Of a stretch of 64,000 nucleotides of DNA, positions 26,401-40,388 are shown piece by piece. This stretch comes from Archivesica marissinica. Taxonomy: Eukaryota; Mollusca; Bivalvia; Venerida; Vesicomyidae. The notes under the pieces are model-generated. The model did no database searches. It saw only the letters and a list, made by a program, of their open reading frames with translations, and was not told the origin of the DNA. Every line of letters starts with the position of its first letter. Position 1 is the stretch's first letter. The stretch is from assembly GCA_014843695.1 (NCBI GenBank), contig CM026393.1:7659355-7723354 (forward strand), written 5' to 3'. The position numbers and the translations under genes are program-made.

Positions 26401-29400
26401 CAAACAAACGATGCAGTTAGTGAACATTCATTAATAATATAGTAAACAAACAAACGCTGCAGTTAGTGAACATACTTTAATTATAATTATAGTAAACAAA
26501 CGCTGCAGTTAGTGAACATACTTTAATAATATAGTAAACAAACAAACAAACACTGCAGTTAGTGAACATACTTTAATAATATAGTAAACAAACAAACGCT
26601 GCAGTTAGTGAACACACTTTAATAATATAGTAAACAAACAAACGCTGCAGTTAGTGAACATACTTTAATAATATAGTAAACAATCAAACGCTGCAGTTAT
26701 TGAACATACTTTAATAATATAGTAAACAAACAAACGCTGCAGTTAGTGAACACACTTTAATAATATAGTAAACAAACAAACGCTGCAGTTAGTGAACATA
26801 CTTTAATAATATAGTAATCAAACAAACACTGCAGTTAGTGAACATACTTTGATAATATGGTAAACAAACAAACGCTGCAGTTAGTGAACACGCTCTAATA
26901 ATATAGTAAACAAACAAACGCTGCAGTTAGTGAACATACTTTAATAATATAGTAAACAAACAAACACTGCAGTTAGTGAACATACTTTAATAATATAGTA
27001 AAGAAACAAACGCTGCAGTTAGTGAACATACCTTAATAATATAGTAAACAAACAAACGCTGCAGTTAGTGAACACGCTCTAATAATATAGTAAACAAACA
27101 AACGCTGCAGTTAGTGAACACACTTTAATAATATAGTAAACAAACAAACGCTGCAGTTAATGAACCTTCTTTAATAATATAGTAAACAAACAAACGCTGC
27201 AGTTAGTGAATATACTTTAATAATATAGTAAACAAACACACGCTGCAGTTAGTGAACATACATTAATAATATAGTAAACAAACAAACGCTGCAGTTAGTG
27301 AACATACTTTAATAATATAGTAAACAAACACACGCTGCAGTTAGTGAACATACATTAATAATATAGTAAACAAACAAACGCTGCAGTTAGAGAACATATT
27401 TTAATAATATAGTAAACAAACAATCACTGCAGTTAGTGAACATACTTTAATAATATAGTAAACAAACAATCACTGCAGTTAGTGAACATACTTTAATAAT
27501 ATAGTAAACAAACAAACGCTGCAGTTAGCGAACATACTTTAATAAGATAGCAAACAAATACACGCTGCAGTTAGTGAACATACTTTAATAATATAATAAA
27601 CAAACAAACAAACACTGCAGTTAGTGAACATACTTTAATAATATAGTAAACAAACAAACAAACGCTGCAGTTAGTGAACATACTTTAATAATATAGTAAA
27701 CAAACAAACGCTGTAGTTAGTGAACACGCTCTAATAATATAGTAAACAAACAAACAAACAAACACTGCAGTTAGTGAACATACTTTAATAATATATTAAA
27801 CAAACACACACTGCAGTTAGTGAACATACTTTAATAATATAGTAAACAAACAAATGCTGCAGTTAGTGAACACACTTTAATAACATAGTAAATAAAAAAC
27901 GCTGCAGTTAGTGAACATACTTTTAATAATATAGTAAACAAACAAACGCTGCAGTTAGTGAACATACTTTAATAATATAGTAAACAAACAAACGCTGCAG
28001 TTAGTGAACATACTTTTAATAATATAGTAAACAAACAAACGCTGCAGTTAGTGAACATACTTTAATAATATAGTAAACAAACAATCACTGCAGTTAGTGA
28101 ACATACTTTAATAATATAGTAAGCAAACAAACGCTGCAGTTAGTGAACATACTTTAATAATATAGTAAACAAACAAACGCTGCAGTTAGTGAACATACTT
28201 TAATAATATAGTAAACAAACAAACAAACACTGCAGTTAGTGAACACACTTTAATAATATAGTAAACAAACAAACGCTGCAGTTAGTGAACATACTTTAAT
28301 AATATAGTAAACAAACGCTGCAGTTAGTGAATACACTTTAATAATATAGTAAACAAACAAACGCTGCAGTTAATGAACCTACTTTAATAATATAGTAAAC
28401 AATCAAACGCTGCAGTTAGTGAACATAGTTTAATAATATAGTAAACAAAGACACGCTGCAGTTAGTGAACATACATTAATAATATAGTAAACAAACAAAC
28501 GCTGCAGTTAGAGAACATACTTTAATAATATAGTAAACAAACAATCACTGCAGTTAGTGAACATACTTTAATAATATAGTAAACAAACAATCACTGCAGT
28601 TAGTGAACATACTTTAATAATATAGTAAACAAACAAATGCTGCAGTTAGTGAACATACTTTAATAAGATAGCAAACAAATACACGCTGCAGTTAGTGAAC
28701 ATACTTTAATAATATAGTAAACAAACAAACGCTGCAGTTAGTGAACATACTTTAATAATATAGTAAACAAACAAACGCTGCAGTTAGTGAACACACTTTA
28801 ATAATATAGTAAACAAACAAACGCTGCAGTTAGTGAACATACTTTAATAATATGGTAAACAAACAAACGCTGCAGTTAGTGAACACGCTCTAATAATATA
28901 GTAAACAAACAAACGCTGCAGTTAGTGAACATACTTTAATAATATAGTAAACAAACAAACGCTGCAGTTAGTGAACATACTTTAATAATATAGTAAACAA
29001 ACAAACGCTGCAGTTAGTGAACATACTTTAATAATATAGAAACAAACAAACGCTGCAGTTAGTGAACATACTTTAATAATATAGTAAACAAACAAACGCT
29101 GCAGTTAGTGAACATACTTTAATAATATAGTAAACAAACAAACACTGCAGTTAGTGAACATACTTTAATAATATAGTAAGCAAACAAACGCTGCAGTTAG
29201 TGAACATACTTTAATAATATAGTAAACAAACACACACTGCAGTTAGTGAACATACTTTAATAATATAGTAAACAAACAAACGTTGCAGTTAGTGAACATA
29301 CTTTAATAATATAGTAAACAAACAAACACTGCAGTTAGTGAACATACTTTAATAATATAGTAAACAAATAAACGCTGCAGTTAGTGAACATACGTTAATA

Positions 29401-31438
29401 ATATAGTAAACAAACACACGCTGCAGTTAGTGAACATACCTTAATAATATAGTAAACAAATAAACGCTGCAGTTAGTGAACATACTTTAATTATAATTAT
29501 AGTAAACAAACAAACGCTGCAGTTAGTGTACATACTTTAATAATATATTAAACAAACGCTGCAGTTAGTGAACATACTTTTAATAATATAGTAAACAAAC
29601 ACACGCTGCAGTTAGTGAACATACTTTAATAATATAGTAAACAAACAAACACTGCAGTTAGTGAACATACTTTAATAATATAGTAAACAAACAAACGCTG
29701 CAGTTAGTGAACATACTTTAATAATATAGTAAACAAACAAACGCTCCAGTTAGTGAACATACTTTAATAATATAGTAAACAAACAAACGCTGCAGTTAGT
29801 GAACACACTTTAATAATATAGTTAACAAACAAACGCTGCAGTTAGTGAACATACTTTAATACTATAGTAAAAAACAAACGCTGCAGTTAGTGAACATACG
29901 TTAATAATATAGTAAACAAACAAACGCTGCAGTTAGTGAACATACTTTAATAATATAGTAAACAAACAAACAAACACTGCATTTAGTGAACATACTTTAA
30001 TAATATAGTAAACAAACAAACGCTGCAGTTAGTGAACATACTTTAATAATATAGTAAACAAACAAACGCTGCAGTTAGTGTACATACTTTAATAATATAG
30101 TAAACAAACAAACTCTGCAGTTAGTGTACATACTTTAATAATATATTAAACAAACGCTGCAGTTAGTGAACATACTTTTAATAATATAGTAAACAAACAA
30201 ACGCTGCAGTTAGTGAACATACTTTAATAATATAGTAAACAAACAAACGCTGCAGTTAGTGAACATACTTTAATAATATAGTAAACAAACAAACACTGCA
30301 GTTAGTGAACATACTTTAATAATATAGTAAACAAACAAACGCTGCAGTTAGTGAACATACTTTAATAATATAGTAAACAAACAAACGCTGCAGTTAGTGA
30401 ACATACTTTAATAATATAGTAAACAAACAAACGCTGCAGTTAGTGAACACGCTTTAATAATATAGTAAACAAACAAACGCTGCAGTTAGTGAACATACTT
30501 TAATAATATAGTAAACAAACAAACGCTGCAGTTAGTGAACATACTTTAATAATATAGTAAACAAACAAACGCTGCAGTTAGTGAACATACTTTAATAATA
30601 TAGTAAACAAACAAACACTGCAGTTAGTGAACACACTTTAATAATATAGTAAACAAACAAACGCTGCAGTTAGTGAACATACTTTAATAATATAGTAAAC
30701 AAACAAACGCTGCAGTTAGTGAACATACTTTAATAATATAGTAAACAAACAAACGCTGCAGTTAGTGAACATACTTTAATAATATAGTAAAACAACAAAC
30801 AAACAAACACTGCAGTTAGTGAACATACTTTAATAATATAGTAAACAAACAAACGGCTGCAGTTAGTGAACATACTTTAATAATATAGTAAACAAACAAA
30901 CGCTGCAGTTAGTGAACACACTTTAATAATATAGTAAACAAACAAACGCTGCAGTTAGTGAACATACTTTAATAATATAGTAAACAAACAAACGCTGCAG
31001 TTAGTGAACATACTTTAATAATATAGTAAACAAACAAACGCTGCAGTTAGTGAACATACTTTATAATATAGTAAACAAAAACAAACACTGCAGTTAGTGA
31101 ACATACTTTAATAATATAGTAAACAAACAAACGCTGCAGTTAGTGAACATACTTTAATAATATAGTAAACAAACAAACGCTGCAGTTAGTGAACATACTT
31201 TAATAATATAGTAAACAAACAAACGCTGCAGTTAGTGAACATACTTTAATAATATAGTAAACAAACAAACGCTGCAGTTAGTGAACATACTTTAATAATA
31301 TAGTAAACAAACAAACGCTGCAGTTAGTGAACACGCTTTAATAATATAGTAAACAAACAAACGCTGCAGTTAGTGAACACGCTTTAATAATATAGTAAAC
31401 AAACAAACACTGCAGTTAGTGAACACGCTTTAATAATG
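14482..31438. repeat. 46-bp AT-rich satellite array, right part
   Basis: About 17 kb, roughly 365 units of the same 46-bp repeat as 6292-8640. Subfamilies cluster. Units with GAGTAAAC lie just right of the LINE. Units with an expanded TTTAATTATAATTATAG core are concentrated at 20.1-22.2 and 25.2-26.5 kb. Units shortened by loss of one or more AAAC copies lie at 22.9-23.4 kb. The (AAAC)n segment varies in length. Larger duplicated blocks are present (15.69-19.09 kb, and 24.1-24.8 against 27.8-28.5 kb). I see no gene in this stretch. The array ends in the middle of a unit at TTTAATAATG. Confidence 0.97.
15690..19090. repeat. 1,687-bp tandem duplication inside the satellite
   Basis: Rare variants recur at a constant offset of 1,687 bp: CACTGTAGTTAGTG at 15951/17638 after the first base pair, TAATAGTATA at 15741/17428, and TGTAGTTATTGAACACGC at 17255/18942. 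The copies cover about 15.69-17.39 and 17.39-19.09 kb. They differ at only a few positions, such as TATAGTAAAC against AGAGTAAAC near 16765/18450. The offset is not a multiple of 46 because (AAAC)n lengths vary. Confidence 0.85.
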
Positions 31439-32055
31439 TAACCCATGTCATATTTATGTTAAAGGGAAATAATTATTGATATTTAGTACATGTACATTAT
31501 AATATTTCCAAACCCTGCTGCAAGCGTACCACCCAATAGTTTCCCCTATATGGCCTAATAAAATCACTGGTCTGAATCATATCATAATTATATAGCCTGG
31601 TCCCATACTATGTCTTTGTATAATATATACTAGTCTTCACTACTATAATTGTGTATAAAGTATTATGGGTGAGTGATTGTGAGTGACGATCAGGTCAGAT
31701 GTGTGAATGAGTGAACTAACTCAACTAATTAGGTGCACTTTCCAACTAACTTGTTCAAGACCCTTATCCCGCACTCTTACTTTACTAGTCAAACGGATAA
31801 GTTGCGAAGCTATCCTGTTTACATTAATATTTACATATACTATACTAGTAACAATGTATGTCCTGTTTACATTAATATTTACATATACTATACTAGTAAC
31901 AATGTATGTCAGAGAAATGTAAATGTAACACAAGATTGATTGGTTAGTAATTAGTATTATTATAATTTTCATTTGTTTATAGATAATAAACTGTATAAGT
32001 TTGTGTCTTAATGCAACATTATTCTTGTGGGGTTTTTGAAATATCATTCGCAACT
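31439..32055. other. Non-array spacer after the satellite
   Basis: About 620 bp of AT-rich sequence with no convincing coding frame and no recognisable element. It contains one 48-bp duplication (31813-31908). Short open frames here have no domain I recognise. Confidence 0.6.
31813..31908. repeat. 48-bp direct repeat, two copies
   Basis: Two adjacent copies, identical over essentially the whole unit, starting TCCTGTTTACATTAATATTT and ending CAATGTATG. This may be a very young array or a one-time duplication. Confidence 0.9.
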
Positions 32056-32241
32056 AATATTATCTTTGGGCGTTTAATTGAGTTACTCCCCTAATATCAT
32101 CTTTGGGCGTTTAATTGAGTTACTCCCCTAATATCATCTTTGGGCGTTTAATTGAGTTACTCCCCTAATATCATCTTTGGGCGTTTAATTGAGTTACTCC
32201 CCTAATATCATCTTTGGGCGTGTAATTGAGTTACTCCCCTT
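32056..32241. repeat. 37-bp array, five copies
   Basis: Five units containing CATCTTTGGGCGTTTAATTG followed by AGTTACTCCCC. The unit length equals that of the arrays at 1-5919, 43338-44368 and 48318-49153, but the sequence is unrelated. Confidence 0.92.
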
Positions 32242-32613
32242 ATAGAAACAAATCAATCACCATATCTTGAGAATCTTGAAACTGAAAATCAATGATCACT
32301 CGTCACGCGTCAGTTGACAGCATTAGGTATCTCTACAAAGAGGACGAGATTTGATCATATGAGTAAACATGATATCTGTAGCTAACTCCTGTTCAAGCAA
32401 TCATCAAATATGGATGAGCACAATGTTTCTACATAATCTATTTTAGCAAATTCAAAAATACTTATTTTTACAGAATTTGTAATAAAAAATTAAAGACAAT
32501 TGATCGGCAAATGCGGATTTATGAGTAAACATTTGATAACTGTAACATTGAAGATGTTATTTAGAGATTACAAACAGGTTACTGTGAAATTTATCAGCTA
32601 CTGATTCTTATTT
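32242..32613. other. Non-array AT-rich spacer
   Basis: About 370 bp with no recognisable gene or element. Two loosely similar phrases with ATGAGTAAACAT occur near 32360 and 32521. Otherwise I see nothing here. Confidence 0.5.
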
Positions 32614-32963
32614 GGTACAATACAGTCAGTTCGTGGAGCCTCCAGTACAATACAATCAGTTCGTGGAGCCTCCGGTACAATACAGTCAGTTCGTGGAGCC
32701 TCCGGTACAATACAGTCAGTTCGTGGAGCCTCCGGTACAATACAGTCAGTTCGTGGAGCCTCCGGTACAATACAGTCAGTTCGTGGAGCCTCCGGTACAA
32801 TACAGTCAGTTCGTGGAGCCTCCGGTACAATACAGTCAGTTCGTGGAGCCACCGGTACAATACAGTCAGTTCGTGGAGCCTCCTGTACAATACAGTCAGT
32901 TCGCGGAACCTCCGGTACAATACAGTCAGTTCGTGGAGCCTCCGGTACAATACAATCAGTTCG
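32614..32963. repeat. 30-bp array, about 12 copies
   Basis: Units contain GGTACAATACAGTCAGTTCG plus TGGAGCCTCC. Because 30 is a multiple of 3, both strands keep open frames reading a 10-residue cycle. This is a property of the unit and not evidence for a protein. The array changes abruptly into the 17-bp array. Confidence 0.95.
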
Positions 32964-32965
32964 TT

Positions 32966-35900
32966 AGCCTTGTACATTACACCTCCTTGTCCATTACACC
33001 TCCTTGTCCATTACACCTCCTTGTCCATTACCCCTCCTTGTCCATTACCCCTCCTTGTCCATTACACCTCCTTGTCCATTACCCCTCCTTGTCCATTACA
33101 CCTCCTTGTCCATTACCCCTCCTTGTCCATTACACCTCCTTGTCCATTACCCCTCCTTGTCCATTACCCCTCCTTGTCCATTACCCCTCCTTGTCCATTA
33201 CCCCTCCTTGTCCATTACCCCTCCTTGTCCATTACCCCTCCTTGTACATTACACCTCCTGTCCATTACCCCTCCTTGTCCATTACACCTCCTTGTCCATT
33301 ACCCCTCCTTGTCCATTACCCCTCCTTGTCCATTACCCCTCCTTGTCCATTACACCTCCTTGTCCATTACCCCTCCTTGTCCATTACACCTCCTTGTCCA
33401 TTACACCTCCTTGTCCATTACCCCTCCTTGTCCATTACCCCTCCTTGTCCATTACACCTCCTTGTCCATTACCCCTCCTTGTCCATTACACCTCCTTGTC
33501 CATTACCCCTCCTTGTCCATTACACCTCCTTGTACATTACACCTCCGTCCATTACCCCCCTTGTCCATTACACCTCCTTGTCCATTACCCCTCCTTGTCC
33601 ATTACCCCTCCTTGTCCATTACCCCTCCTTGTCCATTACCCCTCCTTGTCCATTACCCCTCCTTGTCCATTACCCCTCCTTGTCCATTACCCCTCCTTGT
33701 ACATTACACCTCCTTGTCCATTACACCTCCTTGTCCATTACCCCTCCTTGTCCATTACCCCTCCTTGTCCATTACCCCTCCTTGTCCATTACCCCTCCTT
33801 GTCCATTACACCTCCTTGTCCATTACACCTCCTTGTCCATTACCCCTCCTTGTCCATTACCCCTCCTTGTACATTACCCCTCCTTGTCCATTACACCTCC
33901 TTGTCCATTACACCTCCTTGTCCATTACCCCTCCTTGTCCATTACACCTCCTTGTCCATTACACCTCCTTGTCCATTACACCTCCTTGTCCATTACACCT
34001 CCTTGTCCATTACCCCTCCTTGTCCATTACACCTCCTTGTCCATTACCCCTCCTTGTCCATTACACCTCCTTGTCCATTACACCTCCTTGTCCATTACCC
34101 CTCCTTGTCCATTACACCTCCTTGTCCATTACACCTCCTTGTCCATTACCCCTCCTTGTCCATTACCCCTCCTTGTCCATTACCCCTCCTTGTCCATTAC
34201 ACCTCCTTGTCCATTACACCTCCTTGTCCATTACCCCTCCTTGTCCATTACACCTCCTTGTCCATTACCCCTCCTTGTCCATTACCCCTCCTTGTCCATT
34301 ACACCTCCTTGTACATTACACCTCCTTGTCCATTACACCTCCTTGTCCATTACACCTCCTTGTCCATTACACCTCCTTGTCCATTACACCTCCTTGTCCA
34401 TTACACCTCCTTGTCCATTACCCCTCCTTGTCCATTACACCTCCTTGTCCATTACCCCTCCTTGTCCATTACCCCTCCTTGTCCATTACCCCTCCTTGTA
34501 CATTACACCTCCTTGTACATTACACCTCCTTGTCCATTACCCCTCCTTGTCCATTACACCTCCTTGTCCATTACACCTCCTTGTCCATTACCCCTCCTTG
34601 TCCATTACACCTCCTTGTCCATTACACCTCCTTGTCCATTACACCTCCTTGTCCATTACACCTCCTTGTCCATTACCCCTCCTTGTCCATTACACCTCCT
34701 TGTCCATTACACCTCCTTGTCCATTACACCTCCTTGTTCATTACACCTCCTTGTCCATTACACCTCCTTGTCCATTACACCTCCTTGTCCATTACACCTC
34801 CTTGTCCATTACACCTCCTTGTCCATTACCCCTCCGTGTCCATTAACCCTCCTTGTCCATTACACCTCCTTGTACATTGCACCTCCTTGTCCATTGCACC
34901 TCCTTGTCCATTACACCTCCTTGTCCATTACACCTCCTTGTCCATTACACCTCCTTGTCCATTACACCTCCTTGTTCATTACCCCTCCTTGTTCATTACA
35001 CCTCCTTGTCCATTACCCCTCCTTGTCCATTACCCCTCCTTGTCCATTACCCCTCCTTGTACATTACACCTCCTTGTACATTACACCTCCTTGTACATTA
35101 CCCCTCCTTGTCCATTACCCCTCCTTGTCCATTACCCCTCCTTGTCCATTACCCCTCCTTGTCCATTACCCCTCCTTGTCCATTACCCCTCCTTGTCCAT
35201 TACCCCTCCTTGTCCATTACCCCTCCTTGTCCATTACCCCTCCTTGTACATTACCCCTCCTTGTCCATTACACCTCCTTGTCCATTACCCCTCCTTGTCC
35301 ATTACCCCTCCTTGTCCATTACCCCTCCTTGTCCATTACCCCTCCTTGTCCATTACCCCTCCTTGTCCATTACCCCTCCTTGTCCATTACACCTCCTTGT
35401 CCATTACACCTCCTTGTCCATTACCCCTCCTTGTCCATTACACCTCCTTGTCCATTACACCTCCTTGTCCATTACACCTCCTTGTCCATTACACCTCCTT
35501 GTCCATTACCCCTCCTTGTCCATTACACCTCCTTGTCCATTACACCTCCTTGTCCATTACACCTCCTTGTCCATTACACCTCCTTGTCCATTACACCTCC
35601 TTGTCCATTACACCTCCTTGTCCATTACACCTCCTTGTCCATTACACCTCCTTGTCCATTACCCCTCCGTGTCCATTAACCCTCCTTGTCCATTACACCT
35701 CCTTGTACATTGCACCTCCTTGTCCATTGCACCTCCTTGTCCATTACACCTCCTTGTCCATTACACCTCCTTGTCCATTACACCTCCTTGTTCATTACAC
35801 CTCCTTGTCATTACCCCTCCTTGTTCATTACACCTCCTTGTCCATTACCCCTCCTTGTCCATTACCCCTCCTTGTCCATTACCCCTCCTTGTACATTACA

Positions 35901-37992
35901 CCTCCTTGTACATTACACCTCCTTGTACATTACCCCTCCTTGTCCATTACCCCTCCTTGTCCATTACCCCTCCTTGTCCATTACCCCTCCTTGTCCATTA
36001 CCCCTCCTTGTACATTACCCCTCCTTGTCCATTACCCCTCCTTGTACATTACCCCTCCTTGTCCATTACCCCTCCTTGTACATTACCCTCCTTGTCCATT
36101 ACCCCCTGTCCATTACCCCTCCTTGTCCATTACCCTCCTTGTACATTACCCCTCCTTGTCCATTACCCTCCTTGTCCATAACCCTCCTTGTCCATTACCC
36201 CTCCTTGTCCATTACCCCTCCTGTCCATTACCCCTCCTTGTCCATTACCCCTCCTTGTCCATTACCCCTCCTTGTACATTACCCCTCCTTGTCCATTACA
36301 CCTCCTTGTCCATTACACCTCCTTGTCCATTACCCCTCCTTGTCCATTACACCTCCTTGTCCATTACACCTCCTTGTCCATTACACCTCCTTGTCCATTA
36401 CACCTCCTTGTCCATTACCCCTCCTTGTCCATTACACCTCCTTGTCCATTACACCTCCTTGTCCATTACACCCCCTTGTTCATTACACCTCCTTGTCCAT
36501 TACACCTCCTTGTCCATTACACCTCCTTGTCCATTACACCTCCTTGTCCATTACACCTCCTTGTCCATTACCCCTCCGTGTCCATTAACCCTCCTTGTCC
36601 ATTACACCTCCTTGTACATTGCACCTCCTTGTCCATTGCACCTCCTTGTCCATTACACCTCCTTGTCCATTACACCTCCTTGTCCATTACACCTCCTTGT
36701 CCATTACACCTCCTTGTTCATTACCCCTCCTTGTCCATTACACCTCCTTGTCCATTACCCCTCCTTGTCCATTACCCCTCCTTGTCCATTACCCCTCCTT
36801 GTACATTACACCTCCTTGTACATTACACCTCCTTGTACATTACCCCTCCTTGTCCATTACCCCTCCTTGTCCATTACCCCTCCTTGTCCATTACCCTCCT
36901 TGTCCATTACCCCTCCTTGTCCATTACCCCTCCTTGTCCATTACCCCTCCTTGTCCATTACCCTCCTTGTCCATTACCCCTCCTTGTCCATTACCCTCCT
37001 TGTCCATTACCCCTCCTTGTCCATTACCCCTCCTTGTACATTACCCCTCCTTGTCCATTACCCTCCTTTCATACCTCCTTGTCCATTACCCCTCCTTGTC
37101 CATTACACCTCCTTGTCCATTACACCTCCTTGTCCATTACACCTCCTTGTCCATTACACCTCCTTGTCCATTACCCCTCCTTGTCCATTACACCTCCTTG
37201 TCAATTACACCTCCTTGTCCATTACACCTCCTTGTCATTACACCTCCTTGTCCATTACACCCTTGTCCATTACACTCCTTGTCCATTACACCCCTTGTCC
37301 ATTACACCTCCTTGTCCATTACCCCTCCTTGTCCATTACACCTCCTTGTCCATTACCCCTCCTTGTCCATTACCCCTCCTTGTCCATTACCCCTCCTTGT
37401 ACATTACACCTCCTTGTACATTACACCTCCTTGTACATTACACCTCCTTGTCCATTACACCTCCTTGTCCATTACCCTCCTTGTCCATTACCCCTCCTTG
37501 TCCATTACCCCTCCTTGTCCATTACCCCTCCTTGTCCATTACCCCTCCTTGTACATTACACCTCCTTGTACATTACACCTCCTTGTCCATTACACCTCCT
37601 TGTCCATTACACCTCCTTGTCCATTACCCTCCTTGTCCATTACCCCTCCTTGTCCATTACCCCTCCTTGTCCATTACCCCTCCTTGTCCATTACCCCTCC
37701 TTGTACATTACACCTCCTTGTACATTACACCTCCTTGTACATTACCCCTCCTTGTCCATTACCCCTCCTTGTACATTACCCCTCCTTGTCCATTACCCCT
37801 CCTTGTCCATTACCCCTCCTTGTCCATTACCCCTCCTTGTCCATTACCCCTCCTTGTCCATTACACCTCCTTGTCCATTACCCCTCCTTGTCCATTACCC
37901 CTCCTTGTCCATTACCCCTCCTTGTCCATTACCCCTCCTTGTCCATTACCCCTCCTTGTCCATTACCCCTCCTTGTCCATTACCCCTCCTTG
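32966..37992. repeat. 17-bp pyrimidine-rich array, about 295 copies
   Basis: The unit is CCATTACMCCTCCTTGT, 17 bp, with M = A or C. GTAC and GCAC variants occur. The plus strand has only one G per unit; the minus strand carries GG and GGGG runs. Higher-order blocks are marked by the variant CCTCCGTGTCCATTAACC at 34831, 35664 and 36573 (spacing 833 and 909 bp). One- to several-base deletions become frequent after 36 kb. The array runs into the assembly gap, so its true length is unknown. Open frames of up to about 2,000 codons across it are artefacts. Confidence 0.97.
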
Positions 37993-38992
37993 NNNNNNNN
38001 NNNNNNNNNNNNNNNNNNNNNNNNNNNNNNNNNNNNNNNNNNNNNNNNNNNNNNNNNNNNNNNNNNNNNNNNNNNNNNNNNNNNNNNNNNNNNNNNNNNN
38101 NNNNNNNNNNNNNNNNNNNNNNNNNNNNNNNNNNNNNNNNNNNNNNNNNNNNNNNNNNNNNNNNNNNNNNNNNNNNNNNNNNNNNNNNNNNNNNNNNNNN
38201 NNNNNNNNNNNNNNNNNNNNNNNNNNNNNNNNNNNNNNNNNNNNNNNNNNNNNNNNNNNNNNNNNNNNNNNNNNNNNNNNNNNNNNNNNNNNNNNNNNNN
38301 NNNNNNNNNNNNNNNNNNNNNNNNNNNNNNNNNNNNNNNNNNNNNNNNNNNNNNNNNNNNNNNNNNNNNNNNNNNNNNNNNNNNNNNNNNNNNNNNNNNN
38401 NNNNNNNNNNNNNNNNNNNNNNNNNNNNNNNNNNNNNNNNNNNNNNNNNNNNNNNNNNNNNNNNNNNNNNNNNNNNNNNNNNNNNNNNNNNNNNNNNNNN
38501 NNNNNNNNNNNNNNNNNNNNNNNNNNNNNNNNNNNNNNNNNNNNNNNNNNNNNNNNNNNNNNNNNNNNNNNNNNNNNNNNNNNNNNNNNNNNNNNNNNNN
38601 NNNNNNNNNNNNNNNNNNNNNNNNNNNNNNNNNNNNNNNNNNNNNNNNNNNNNNNNNNNNNNNNNNNNNNNNNNNNNNNNNNNNNNNNNNNNNNNNNNNN
38701 NNNNNNNNNNNNNNNNNNNNNNNNNNNNNNNNNNNNNNNNNNNNNNNNNNNNNNNNNNNNNNNNNNNNNNNNNNNNNNNNNNNNNNNNNNNNNNNNNNNN
38801 NNNNNNNNNNNNNNNNNNNNNNNNNNNNNNNNNNNNNNNNNNNNNNNNNNNNNNNNNNNNNNNNNNNNNNNNNNNNNNNNNNNNNNNNNNNNNNNNNNNN
38901 NNNNNNNNNNNNNNNNNNNNNNNNNNNNNNNNNNNNNNNNNNNNNNNNNNNNNNNNNNNNNNNNNNNNNNNNNNNNNNNNNNNNNNNNNNNN
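37993..38992. other. Assembly gap of exactly 1,000 N
   Basis: A run of 1,000 N between the 17-bp array and the 32-bp array. The round number suggests a placeholder and not a measured distance. The transition between the two arrays is therefore unobserved. Confidence 0.99.
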
Positions 38993-40327
38993 AAACACAG
39001 CTGGCATCTATCTACAAGATGATGAAATGCAGCTGGCATCTATCTACAAGATGATGAAACACAGCTGGCATCTATCTACAAGATGATGAAATGCAGCTGG
39101 CATCTATCTACAAGATGATGAAACACAGCTGGCATCTATCTACAAGATGATGAAACACAGCTGGCATCTATCTACAAGATGATGAAACACAGCTGGCATC
39201 TATCTACAAGATGATGAAACACAGCTGGCATCTATCTACGAGATGATGAAACACAGCTGGCATCTATCTACAAGATGATGAAACACAGCTGGCATCTATC
39301 TACAAGATGATGAAACACAGCTGGCATCTATCTACAAGATGATGAAACACAGCTGGCATCTATCTACAAGATGATGAAACACAGCTAGCATCTATCTACA
39401 AGATGATGAAACACAGCTGGCATCTATCTACAAGATGATGAAACACAGCTGGCATCTATCTACAAGATGATGAAACACAGCTGGCATCTATCTACAAGAT
39501 GATGAAACACAGCTGGCATCTATCTACGAGATGATGAAACACAGCTGGCATCTATCTACAAGATGATGAAACACAGCTGGCATCTATCTACGAGATGATG
39601 AAACACAGCTGGCATCTATCTACAAGATGATGAAACACAGCTGGCATCTATCTACAAGATGATGAAACACAGCTGGCATCTATCTACAAGATGATGAAAC
39701 ACAGCTAGCATCTATCTACAAGATGATGAAACACAGCTGGCATCTATCTACAAGATGATGAAACACAGCTGGCATCTATCTACAAGATGATGAAACACAG
39801 CTGGCATCTATCTACAAGATGATGAAACACAGCTGGCATCTATCTACGAGATGATGAAACACAGCTGGCATCTATCTACAAGATGATGAAACACAGCTGG
39901 CATCTATCTACAAGATGATGAAACACAGCTGGCATCTATCTACAAGATGATGAAACACAGCTAGCATCTATCTACAAGATGATGAAACACAGCTGGCATC
40001 TATCTACAAGATGATGAAACACAGCTGGCATCTATCTACAAGATGATGAAACACAGCTGGCATCTATCTACAAGATGATGAAACACAGCTGGCATCTATC
40101 TACAAGATGATGAAACACAGCTGGCATCTATCTACAAGATGATGAAACACAGCTGGCATCTATCTACAAGATGATGAAACACAGCTGGCATCTATCTACA
40201 AGATGATGAAACACAGCTGGCATCTATCTACAAGATGATGAAACACAGCTGGCATCTATCTACAAGATGATGAAACACAGCTGGCATCTATCTACAAGAT
40301 GATGAAACACAGCTGGCATCTATCTAC
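38993..40327. repeat. 32-bp array, about 42 copies
   Basis: Units contain AAACACAGCTGGCATCTATC followed by TACAAGATGATG. They are very homogeneous, with only the CTAGCATC and TACGAG variants recurring, which implies recent amplification. The array starts at the gap, so its left end is unknown. Confidence 0.96.
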
Positions 40328-40388
40328 TAAAATTATGATTACAAAATATGTGAAATTAGGAGTCGCGCAATTATAACTCAACCAACAG

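Noticed and set aside
6292..31438. CRISPR array
   Set aside because: Units are contiguous and similar along their whole length with no unique spacers, and the context is eukaryotic.
6292..31438. Centromeric satellite
   Set aside because: The array is large and AT-rich, but there is no evidence of centromere function, and a normal gene lies within 15 kb. Left open, not claimed.
32612..39086. Open frames of up to 2,038 codons over the 30-bp and 17-bp arrays
   Set aside because: They overlap in three frames, cross 1,000 N and read only the repeat unit.
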